The translations under genes and the position numbers were made by a program. Shown here one piece after another: positions 57,024 to 64,000 of a DNA stretch of 64,000 nucleotides. Every line of letters starts with the position of its first letter. Within the stretch, counting starts at the first letter, position 1. Source of the stretch: Corynebacterium gallinarum (GTDB lineage Bacteria > Actinomycetota > Actinomycetes > Mycobacteriales > Mycobacteriaceae); assembly GCF_014837045.1 (NCBI RefSeq), contig NZ_JACSPR010000005.1, positions 170,190 through 234,189 of the forward strand. The letters run 5' to 3'. The notes under the pieces were generated by a model. That model ran no database searches, had not been told where the DNA came from, and was given only the letters and a program-made list of their open reading frames with translations.

Positions 57024-58493
57024 TTGAGCGCTGAGGTCACGCACACCAGTCAGCACCCCGAGACCGGCGCCCTGACGCGCCGGATCATGGGGGTGGAAAC
57101 CGAATACGGCATCACCTGCATGGACGGGGAGGTGCGTAGGCTGCGCCCCGATGAGATCGCCAAGTATCTCTTCCGCCCCGTGGTGGATAAATACTCCAGC
57201 TCGAATATCTTCATCCCCAATGCCTCACGGCTGTATCTCGATGTCGGTTCCCACCCGGAGTACGCCACGGCTGAATGCGACAACCTCACCCAGCTCATCA
57301 ACGCCGAGAAGGCCGGGGATGTGATCGTCAACCGCATGGCCGTTGAGGCTGAGGCCGCCCTGGCCAGGGAGGGCATCGGGGGGCAGGTCTACCTGTTCAA
57401 GAACAATGTGGACTCCATCGGCAACTCCTACGGCTGCCATGAGAACTACCTGGTGCGCCGTGAGGTGTCCCTCAAGGCACTGGGCCGTCGCCTCATGCCG
57501 TTTCTCATCACCCGTCAGCTCATCAGCGGCGCCGGGATGATCCACCACCCGAACCCGATGTCCAAGGGGGAGGGTTTCCCCCTGGGGTACTGCATCTCCC
57601 AGCGCTCCGACCATGTCTGGGAGGGGGTCTCCAGTGCCACCACCCGGTCGCGGCCCATCATCAACACCCGCGATGAACCCCACGCCGATTCCCACCGGTA
57701 CCGCCGCCTGCATGTCATCGTCGGTGATGCGAACATGGCCGAGCCCACCATCGCCCTCAAGGTCGGTTCCACGCTGCTGGTCCTGGAGATGATCGAGGCC
57801 GATTTCGGTCTGCCGGATATGGAACTGTCCAATGACATCGAATCCATCCGGGAGATCGCCCGCGATCAGACCGGCAGGATCCCCCTGAAGCTCAAAGATG
57901 GCACCACCCGCTCCGCCCTGGAGATCCAGCAGGTCGTGTTCGACCATGCCCGGCGCTGGCTGGATCACCGTGTGGAGTCCCGCGGCACCTCGAATGAGGA
58001 GATGGCACGGGTGGTTGACCTGTGGGGCCGGACGCTTAGCGCCATTGAGACCCAGGATTTCTCCCAGGTGGATCAGGAGATCGACTGGGTGATCAAGAAG
58101 AAGCTGCTGGACCGCTACCAGACCCGCGGCAACCTCGGGCTCGATGATCCCCGCCTGGCCCAGATCGACCTGACCTACCATGACATCCGTCCCGGCCGTG
58201 GCCTGTTCAGTGTCCTGCAGAACCGGGGGATGATCACCCGCTGGACCACCGATGAGGCCATCAACCACGCCGTGGATCATGCTCCTGAGACGACACGCGC
58301 GCATCTCCGCGGGCGGATATTAAAAGCTGCCGATAAGCTGGGAGCACCCGTGACGGTCGACTGGATGCGTCACAAGGTCAACCGACCGGATCCGCAGGTG
58401 GTGGAGTTATCTGATCCTTTCTCCCCGGTGGATGCGGAGGTTGACGCCCTCATCGCGTATATGGAAGCCCACGCGGAGACCTACCGCACTTAA
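57024..58493 (+). CDS. pafA: Pup--protein ligase
   Basis: A 489-residue ligase coupling the Pup C-terminal Glu to lysines of target proteins, with ATP. It is glutamine-synthetase-like: RRIMGVETEYGITC, LYLDVGSHPEYATAECDNL (catalytic Asp), LFKNNVDSIGNSYGCHENY, and INTRDEPHADSHRYRRLHVI. The C-terminal ~70-residue domain ends AHAETYRT. The start is TTG 57024. The Met at 57087 (MGVETEYG) would cut conserved residues, so TTG is preferred. It shares an operon with pup. Confidence 0.94.
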   Translation: MSAEVTHTSQHPETGALTRRIMGVETEYGITCMDGEVRRLRPDEIAKYLFRPVVDKYSSSNIFIPNASRLYLDVGSHPEYATAECDNLTQLINAEKAGDVIVNRMAVEAEAALAREGIGGQVYLFKNNVDSIGNSYGCHENYLVRREVSLKALGRRLMPFLITRQLISGAGMIHHPNPMSKGEGFPLGYCISQRSDHVWEGVSSATTRSRPIINTRDEPHADSHRYRRLHVIVGDANMAEPTIALKVGSTLLVLEMIEADFGLPDMELSNDIESIREIARDQTGRIPLKLKDGTTRSALEIQQVVFDHARRWLDHRVESRGTSNEEMARVVDLWGRTLSAIETQDFSQVDQEIDWVIKKKLLDRYQTRGNLGLDDPRLAQIDLTYHDIRPGRGLFSVLQNRGMITRWTTDEAINHAVDHAPETTRAHLRGRILKAADKLGAPVTVDWMRHKVNRPDPQVVELSDPFSPVDAEVDALIAYMEAHAETYRT

Positions 58494-58512
58494 GATCAGC
58501 CCAGGAGGTTGG

Positions 58513-59490
58513 ATGGCCACCAAGAGAGACGACCTTGAACGTCAGATCAACCTCACCTTCGCCTTCCTCAGCGCGGAGTCCTATGACCGGAAATATCTGA
58601 CCCAGTCGTGGATCCACACCAACCTGGAGGGCTACCGGCACCTGTCCGGTGACGCGTTCCGCAAGGCGTTGCGGCGGGACCTGGCGACCCTGCGCAAGAT
58701 CGGGGTGCCCATCGAGGACCACACGGTCACCTCGGGACCCGATGAAGGTAAACAATCCTACAGCCTTGATCCAGAGGGATATGAACTCCAGGACATCGAG
58801 TTCACCCCGGAGGAGGCCGCCGTTCTGGGCCTGGCCGGGGAGATGGGGCAGGAGCTCGAACTCGGTGCTTTTGCCCGCTCCGGGTGGACGAAGATCGCCG
58901 CCAGCGGTGCCAACCGGGATCTGGGGGCCGCCGGCATGGCGGTGTCCACCGCAGGTGATCTGAGGTGGTTGTCCGCCGGTGATTTCGATGCCATCCTGCA
59001 CGCCCGGCGGCTCGGGCGCCGTGTCCGTTTTGCCTACACCCGCAACCGCACCGAGACACCGGAAATCCGCACCATGGACCTCTGGGGCCTGGTGCCCGAA
59101 CGTGACCGCATCTATCTGGTCGGCCACGACATCGACCGAGATCAGGTCCGCTGCTTCCGCGTGACCCGCGTAGACCAGGTGGAGGTGCTCGGCGAACAGG
59201 CTGAGAATCCGCCACCCGCCGCGGACCTCCAGGAGGTCGTGCGCGCCAACCTGCGTCGCGGCAGTGAGCTTGTCGACGCCCACCTCATCGTCGAGAAGGG
59301 TCGTGCCGTGGCCCTCACCTCGGAGGGTACCTCGCTCGGTGACAACAGGTGGCTGCTCCAGGATGTCGACCGTAACTGGCTGGTGCGCACCGCCGCCGCC
59401 CACGCCCCGGAGGCCGTCGTCACGCAACCCCGGGATGTCATCGACGAGGTTGTCGCACTGCTGACCACCGCGCACGAGAGGATGATCTAG
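58513..59490 (+). CDS. pafB: WYL-domain transcriptional activator PafB
   Basis: A 325-residue protein. An N-terminal winged helix (DDLERQINLTFAFLSAESYD, FRKALRRDLATLRKIGVPIE) is followed by the WYL domain (LGRRVRFAYTRNRTETPEIR, LWGLVPERDRIYLVGHDIDR) and the WCX C-terminal domain. In mycobacteria PafB and PafC form a heterodimer driving LexA-independent DNA-damage genes. AGGAGG precedes ATG 58513. pafC follows after 4 bp. Confidence 0.92.
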   Translation: MATKRDDLERQINLTFAFLSAESYDRKYLTQSWIHTNLEGYRHLSGDAFRKALRRDLATLRKIGVPIEDHTVTSGPDEGKQSYSLDPEGYELQDIEFTPEEAAVLGLAGEMGQELELGAFARSGWTKIAASGANRDLGAAGMAVSTAGDLRWLSAGDFDAILHARRLGRRVRFAYTRNRTETPEIRTMDLWGLVPERDRIYLVGHDIDRDQVRCFRVTRVDQVEVLGEQAENPPPAADLQEVVRANLRRGSELVDAHLIVEKGRAVALTSEGTSLGDNRWLLQDVDRNWLVRTAAAHAPEAVVTQPRDVIDEVVALLTTAHERMI

Positions 59491-59494
59491 CGTC

Positions 59495-60487
59495 ATGGCC
59501 CGTCCCGCACGAAGAATCGATGAGCTGACCCGCCAGCTGAATCTGCTGCCGTATTTCCAGCGCCATCCCGACCGCACCGTCATGGAGGCCGCCCGTGACT
59601 TCGGCCTGCAGCCCGCGGAGATCATGGAGGACCTCAACCGCCTGTGGATGTGTGGCCTGCCCGGTCTGCTGCCCGGTGATCTGGTGGAACTCGAGCACAG
59701 TTACACCTCGGTGAAGATCCACAACGCCCAGGGGATGGACAAGCCCCTGCGTTTGACACCCACGGAGGCCGGTGTCCTGCTCCTCACCCTGGAATCCCTG
59801 GAGAACCTCCCGGGGCTCACCGATCAGGAGGCGGTGGTCTCTGCGGCGGAGAAACTGCGCCGGATCATGGGGGACTACACCACCGCTGTCTATGATTCCG
59901 TCGCTGATGGTGAGGACGACGGGGACAATGCCACCCTGTCGGTCCTTCGCGATGCCATGCAGCAGAATAAGCAGGTGTGTTTCACCTACCACTCCCACAG
60001 CTCCGATACCACGAAGCTCCGTCAGGTCAGCCCGGCGCGGATCTTCACCCATGAGGGCGAGGCGTATGTGCGTGCCTGGGAGGAGGAGTCCGGGGACCAC
60101 CGGAACTTCCGTATCGACCGGATCCGGGAGATCACCATCACCGCCGAGACCTCCGAGCCGCATCTGGCCCGCCTGCGTTTTTCCGCCGATGATCCCTTCG
60201 ATGCCGGTGAGAACACCGACCGGGTTTCATTCCTCCTGCGGGAGGACGCCACCTGGTTGGCCGACTACATGTCCATGGACCTATCCGATGAGTCGGAGTA
60301 CGTCACTGATGCTGACGGCATTGTCTGGGTGCCGGCATCGCGACCGCTCTACTCGCGGGACTGGTTCATCAGGTTTAGTATCAGTCAGGCAGACCGGATG
60401 CAGGTAACCGGACCGACAACTCTGGTTGAATCCATCGAAGCGAAGATATCCGTAGGTTTGTCTGCATACAATCATCAACTAAAGTAA
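59495..60487 (+). CDS. pafC: WYL-domain transcriptional activator PafC
   Basis: A 330-residue partner of PafB. The N-terminal helix-turn-helix (IDELTRQLNLLPYFQRHPDR, ARDFGLQPAEIMEDLNRLWM) precedes the WYL domain (NKQVCFTYHSHSSDTTKLRQ, ARIFTHEGEAYVRAWEEESG) and WCX domain. Pairing with pafB 4 bp upstream implies joint expression and heterodimer formation. It is the last gene of the pup ligase operon before tatA. Confidence 0.92.
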   Translation: MARPARRIDELTRQLNLLPYFQRHPDRTVMEAARDFGLQPAEIMEDLNRLWMCGLPGLLPGDLVELEHSYTSVKIHNAQGMDKPLRLTPTEAGVLLLTLESLENLPGLTDQEAVVSAAEKLRRIMGDYTTAVYDSVADGEDDGDNATLSVLRDAMQQNKQVCFTYHSHSSDTTKLRQVSPARIFTHEGEAYVRAWEEESGDHRNFRIDRIREITITAETSEPHLARLRFSADDPFDAGENTDRVSFLLREDATWLADYMSMDLSDESEYVTDADGIVWVPASRPLYSRDWFIRFSISQADRMQVTGPTTLVESIEAKISVGLSAYNHQLK

Positions 60488-60605
60488 GAAACAGCTCGTC
60501 TACCTTGGGTAGATCTATCCACAAGTGTCACCGGCTGCCTCTAGCTCTCACCGGCAACGTGGTGTCAGGATTGCTTGTACAACGTGAATTTGGAGTAACA
60601 CACCA

Positions 60606-60941
60606 ATGCCTAGTCTCGGTCCTTGGGAAATCGCCATCATCGTCCTGCTGATCATCGTTTTGTTCGGCGCGAAGAAGCTTCCGGATGCGGCCCGTTCCAT
60701 CGGTCGCTCCATGCGCATCTTCAAGTCCGAGGTCAAGGAGATGCAGAAGGATGATGAGACCCCGGTAGAGCCCCAGCAGCCACAGGGTTACCAGCCCCCA
60801 CAGCCGCAGCAGATCGAGGCTCCCCAGAATCTGCAGCAGCCCAACTTCCAGCAGCATTATCAGAACCAGCCTCAGCAGGCTCCGAACCCACAGCAGCCGG
60901 ATTACCGCCAGAACTACGAGGATCCCAACCGCACCGCGTAA
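60606..60941 (+). CDS. tatA: Sec-independent (Tat) translocase subunit TatA
   Basis: A 111-residue protein. A short N-terminal transmembrane helix ([20 protein letters not shown]) and amphipathic helix ([20 protein letters not shown]) form the pore element of twin-arginine export. The last ~60 residues are a Gln/Pro-rich disordered tail. GGAG lies 9 nt before the ATG. The 118-bp gap after pafC holds TACAAC, a likely -10, so tatA probably has its own promoter. Confidence 0.94.
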   Translation: MPSLGPWEIAIIVLLIIVLFGAKKLPDAARSIGRSMRIFKSEVKEMQKDDETPVEPQQPQGYQPPQPQQIEAPQNLQQPNFQQHYQNQPQQAPNPQQPDYRQNYEDPNRTA

Positions 60942-61011
60942 CACCATGTTTGTCAGGCGCACCGTAACGAGCAGTCATACCAAGTTGCGGTGCGTTGTCG
61001 GTTGATCACAC

Positions 61012-61037
61012 GGTCCACACCCACGCTGGTGTGGACC
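61012..61037 (+). terminator. hairpin between tatA and tatC
   Basis: Perfect 10-bp arms GGTCCACACC (61012-61021) and GGTGTGGACC (61028-61037) with a 6-nt loop, 27 nt before the tatC start and 70 nt after tatA. No T tract is present, so it may attenuate or stabilise rather than terminate. Confidence 0.5.
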
Positions 61038-61063
61038 ACCGTTTCGGATGAGGGTGGCATAAA

Positions 61064-62089
61064 GTGTCTGATTCACAGAGGGCCGGGGTTAGTAAGCCCC
61101 GGAAGAAGCTGCTGCGGCGTGGGAAGAAAACCTCCGTCACAGGGGATATGTCGGTGGTGGAGCACATCCAGGAGTTCCGTCGGCGCTTGCTGATCTCCCT
61201 GGCCGGCATCCTCGTCGGCACCATCCTCGCTTTCATCTGGTATCAGACCTCCCTGTGGGGAACCCCCAGCCTGGGTCAGATCCTGCGCGAGCCCTACTGT
61301 TCGCTGCCACCGGATGCACGCGCATCCTTCTCGGCCTCCGAGACTGATGACTGTCGCCTGCTGGCCACCGGCCCCTTTGATCCCTTCATGCTGCGTTTGA
61401 AGGTCTCCGGTCTGGTCGGTCTGGTGCTGGCCTCCCCGGTGTGGCTGTCCCAGGTCTGGGGTTTCATCACCCCGGGGCTGATGAAGAACGAGCGTCGGTG
61501 GACCTTCGTCTTCGTCTCCATCGCCGTGCTGCTGTTCGTTGCGGGTGCGGTCCTGGCCTACTTCGTGGTCGCCTTCGGTCTGGATTTCCTGCTCACCATC
61601 GGTGATGAGGCCAGCATGGCGGCCCTGACCGGTGAACGCTACTTCAACTTCCTGCTCTCCCTGCTGCTGATCTTCGGCGTCAGCTTCGAGGTGCCCCTGA
61701 TCATCATCATGCTCAATGTGGTCGGCATCCTGCAGTATGAGGCCATCAAGGACAAGCGTCGCATGATCATCATGATCCTGTTCCTCTTTGCAGCCTTCAT
61801 GACACCCGGCCAGGACCCCTTCTCCATGCTGGTGCTCGCCATGTCACTGACGCTCCTGGTGGAGATCGCCATCCAGTTCTGCCGCATCAACGACAAGCGT
61901 CGCGACCGCCAGCGCCCCGAGTGGCTGGACGCCGATGATCTCTCGGCCTCCCCGCTGGATGATGCTCCCGGTGGTGCCGGGGCACCCCAGCCGGTGGAAC
62001 CACCGGCCCCGGTCGATGCTGACCGGGGTGACAACCGGACGTCGACACGCTTCACCCACGGCGGATCGGCCTTCGACGACGTGCTCTGA
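61064..62089 (+). CDS. tatC: Sec-independent (Tat) translocase subunit TatC
   Basis: A 341-residue six-helix receptor for twin-arginine signal peptides. MSVVEHIQEFRRRLLISLAG is the conserved N-terminal recognition segment, followed by SPVWLSQVWGFITPGL and a C-terminal FLFAAFMTPGQDPFSMLVLA. Both ends are extended: a Lys/Arg-rich N-terminus (RKKLLRRGKK) and a ~65-residue acidic, Pro-rich tail. The GTG start has GAGGG 9 nt upstream. helY follows after 24 bp. Confidence 0.94.
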   Translation: MSDSQRAGVSKPRKKLLRRGKKTSVTGDMSVVEHIQEFRRRLLISLAGILVGTILAFIWYQTSLWGTPSLGQILREPYCSLPPDARASFSASETDDCRLLATGPFDPFMLRLKVSGLVGLVLASPVWLSQVWGFITPGLMKNERRWTFVFVSIAVLLFVAGAVLAYFVVAFGLDFLLTIGDEASMAALTGERYFNFLLSLLLIFGVSFEVPLIIIMLNVVGILQYEAIKDKRRMIIMILFLFAAFMTPGQDPFSMLVLAMSLTLLVEIAIQFCRINDKRRDRQRPEWLDADDLSASPLDDAPGGAGAPQPVEPPAPVDADRGDNRTSTRFTHGGSAFDDVL

Positions 62090-62101
62090 GAGGCGGTTAG
62101 G

Positions 62102-62107
62102 TAGCCT
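62102..62107 (+). promoter_or_regulatory. -10 element (TAGCCT) of helY
   Basis: TAGCCT ends 6 nt before the ATG at 62114, without a ribosome site. Confidence 0.4.
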
Positions 62108-62113
62108 GGTGAC

Positions 62114-64000
62114 ATGAGTTTCACTCCCGAACCGGGTACCCATCTATCAGAATTCGTCGCCGACCTCGGCTTTGACCTGGATGATTTCCAGATCCAGGGT
62201 TGTCAGGCGGTGGAAGGTGACCACGGCGTGCTGGTGTGTGCACCCACCGGTGCCGGCAAGACCATCGTCGGTGAATTCGCCGTCTCTCTCGCGCTGTCGC
62301 GGGGGACCAAGTGTTTCTACACCACCCCGATCAAGGCGCTGAGCAACCAGAAATACCACGACCTGGTGGCCAAACACGGCGCCGATGCCGTGGGGCTGCT
62401 CACCGGTGATGTCTCCATCAACCACGACGCTGAGATCGTGGTGATGACCACCGAGGTGCTGCGCAACATGATCTACGGGCAGTCCTTCGCCCTGGAACGC
62501 CTCAGCCATGTGGTTATGGATGAGATCCACTTTCTCGCTGACGCCTCCCGTGGCGCGGTGTGGGAGGAGGTCATCCTCAACCTCGACGAGTCCGTCAAGA
62601 TCATCGGCCTGTCCGCCACCGTGTCCAACTCCGAGGAATTCGGCGAATGGCTGACCACGGTGCGGGGTGACACCCAGGTGATCGTCACCGAGCACCGACC
62701 CGTACCCCTGGATCAGTACATGATGGTCCAGCGCAAGGTGCTGCCCCTGTTCGAACCCGGCACCGACGGTCGCCTGAACAAGCAGCTGGAGGCTACCATC
62801 GACCGGCTCAACTCACAGGCCAGCGAACCGGGGCGCTCCGAGTACCGCTCCGGCGAGGGCTTCCGGACTCGCGCCAAGGGGGGACGCGATCGCGGTCGTG
62901 ATGATGGCAAGGAGAACCGGGACACCCGCCGTTCCGGCCAGGTGCGTGAACAGGACCGCAACCGCCCCCTCGGCAGGCCCGAGGTGCTGCGGATCCTGCA
63001 GGGGATGAACATGCTGCCCGCCATCACCTTCATCTTCTCCCGCGCCGGGTGCGACGGTGCGCTGTACCAGTGCCTGCGCTCCAAGCTGATCCTCACCGAT
63101 CAGGAGGAGTCGGAGGAGATCGCCCGCATCATCGACGCCGGTGTGGTGGGTATCCCGGAGGAGGATCTGCAGGTCCTCAACTTCAAACAGTGGCGTTCGG
63201 CGCTCATGCGTGGGTTCGCCGCCCACCACGCGGGTATGCTGCCGGCGTTCCGCCACATTGTGGAGGAGTTATTCGTCAAGGGGCTGGTGCGGGCGGTGTT
63301 CGCCACCGAGACCCTGGCCCTGGGCATCAACATGCCGGCGCGCACTGTGGTGCTGGAGAAACTGGTCAAATTCGACGGTGAGGGTCATGTGGACCTCACC
63401 CCGGGCCAGTACACCCAGCTGACGGGACGTGCGGGACGACGGGGCATCGACATCCTCGGTAACGCGGTGGTGCAGTGGTCACCGGCGATGGATCCCCGTT
63501 TTGTGGCGGGTCTGGCCTCCACGCGCACCTACCCGCTGATCTCCACCTTCCAGCCCGGGTACAACATGTCGGTGAACCTGCTGAAAACCATCGGCTATGA
63601 GCAGTCGCTGCGTCTGCTGGAGAAATCCTTCGCCCAGTTCCAGGCCGACGGCTCGGTGGTCGGTGATGTCCGGGAGATCGAACGCGCGGAACGCAAGGTC
63701 GAGGAACTGCGTACTCAGCTTGACCGTGAGATCACCGCAACCAACCCGGCGGTGTCCCCGGATAAGACCGCCGTGGAGTCCTTCCTGGAGTACATGGAGC
63801 TACGACGTGAACTCAACGAGGAGGAGAAGACCCACCGCCGTGACAGTATGGAGCAGCGCCACGCGGAGGTGACCACCGTGTTGTCCAAGCTGCAGGTCGG
63901 CGAGGTCATCGCCATGCCGGGCCGTAAACGCCCGGTGCTCGCGGTGGTGATGACACCGGCCAACCAGGCCCGTGATCCCCGCCCGTGGGTGACCACGGAG
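62114..64000 (+). CDS. helY: Ski2-like DEAD/DEAH-box helicase HelY (5' part, runs off window)
   Basis: The first 629 codons of a large superfamily 2 helicase are visible, with no stop before the window end. Motif I is APTGAGKT, Ia YTTPIKALSNQ, II VVMDEIHFL (DEIH box), III GLSATVSNSEEFGEW, then HHAGMLPAF, V ATETLALGINMPARTV and VI QLTGRAGRRGID. An Arg/Asp/Gly-rich low-complexity insert (about residues 238-280) separates the two RecA domains. The order tatA-tatC-helY matches M. tuberculosis Rv2094c-Rv2092c. RNA or DNA unwinding is expected; the exact substrate is unknown. Confidence 0.92.
   Translation, partial: MSFTPEPGTHLSEFVADLGFDLDDFQIQGCQAVEGDHGVLVCAPTGAGKTIVGEFAVSLALSRGTKCFYTTPIKALSNQKYHDLVAKHGADAVGLLTGDVSINHDAEIVVMTTEVLRNMIYGQSFALERLSHVVMDEIHFLADASRGAVWEEVILNLDESVKIIGLSATVSNSEEFGEWLTTVRGDTQVIVTEHRPVPLDQYMMVQRKVLPLFEPGTDGRLNKQLEATIDRLNSQASEPGRSEYRSGEGFRTRAKGGRDRGRDDGKENRDTRRSGQVREQDRNRPLGRPEVLRILQGMNMLPAITFIFSRAGCDGALYQCLRSKLILTDQEESEEIARIIDAGVVGIPEEDLQVLNFKQWRSALMRGFAAHHAGMLPAFRHIVEELFVKGLVRAVFATETLALGINMPARTVVLEKLVKFDGEGHVDLTPGQYTQLTGRAGRRGIDILGNAVVQWSPAMDPRFVAGLASTRTYPLISTFQPGYNMSVNLLKTIGYEQSLRLLEKSFAQFQADGSVVGDVREIERAERKVEELRTQLDREITATNPAVSPDKTAVESFLEYMELRRELNEEEKTHRRDSMEQRHAEVTTVLSKLQVGEVIAMPGRKRPVLAVVMTPANQARDPRPWVTTE

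Noticed and set aside
60518..60528. DnaA-box-like TCTATCCACA upstream of tatA
   Set aside because: A single one-mismatch copy with no cluster and no dnaA/dnaN or AT-rich unwinding element; not an origin.

Overview
The window is a 64 kb stretch of an actinobacterial chromosome. It almost certainly comes from the genus Corynebacterium, close to C. glutamicum and C. efficiens. I infer this from remembered gene order and protein similarity, with no search run. The evidence is the acn-acnR pair, an NlpC/P60 hydrolase next to a DUF6676-type gene, a [2Fe-2S]-type ferrochelatase, mshC (mycothiol), metH-hisE-hisG-aspA, and arc-dop-pup-pafA-pafB-pafC-tatA-tatC-helY without proteasome genes. The order largely mirrors the M. 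tuberculosis regions around ripA/acn and metH/pup/tat. The high-GC coding sequence fits C. efficiens better than C. glutamicum.

Layout. 1-7.3 kb: a DUF1990 gene fragment, a P-type cation ATPase, a DUF711 gene with its ACT partner, an SDR and an amidotransferase-like gene. 7.3-15 kb: acnR and acn (TCA cycle control), a membrane-anchored DUF6676-type protein, a secreted NlpC/P60 hydrolase behind a long leader, and ferrochelatase. 15-20 kb: conserved actinobacterial genes, an NfeD/SPFH membrane pair and a VTT (DedA-like) membrane protein. 20.2-25.4 kb: mutA-mutB-meaB for adenosylcobalamin-dependent propionyl/methylmalonyl-CoA metabolism. 26.2-26.5 kb: two tRNA-Leu(GAG) genes. 26.7-30.1 kb: a strikingly asymmetric heterodimeric ABC exporter. 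30-41 kb: a PEBP protein, pyrD with a lipoprotein, a degenerate aldo/keto reductase, uppP, mshC and metH. 41-47 kb: a HAD phosphatase, hisE-hisG, aspA, a divergent MarR/MFS pair and an orphan HigA-like gene. 47-51.8 kb: a RecB-like nuclease, an M18 peptidase, trmI and arc. 51.8-55.1 kb: an accessory island splitting arc from dop. 55.2-64 kb: dop, pup, pafA, pafBC, tatA, tatC and the 5' part of helY.

The best candidates for something undescribed are two. The first is the arc-dop island: an autoregulated-looking membrane protein/winged-helix operon, two tandem paralogues and a Trp-rich protein of unknown function. The second is the ABC pair, in which one NBD has lost its whole P-loop while the partner has lost LSGGQ, leaving exactly one composite ATP site. 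At DNA level, an 11-mer (GCTTGTCGACG) occurs about ten times on both strands, in different reading frames and between genes. A TANNNT hexamer lies 6-8 nt before the start of at least 13 genes, indicating widespread leaderless transcription. No CRISPR array, insertion sequence, prophage or rRNA was seen.
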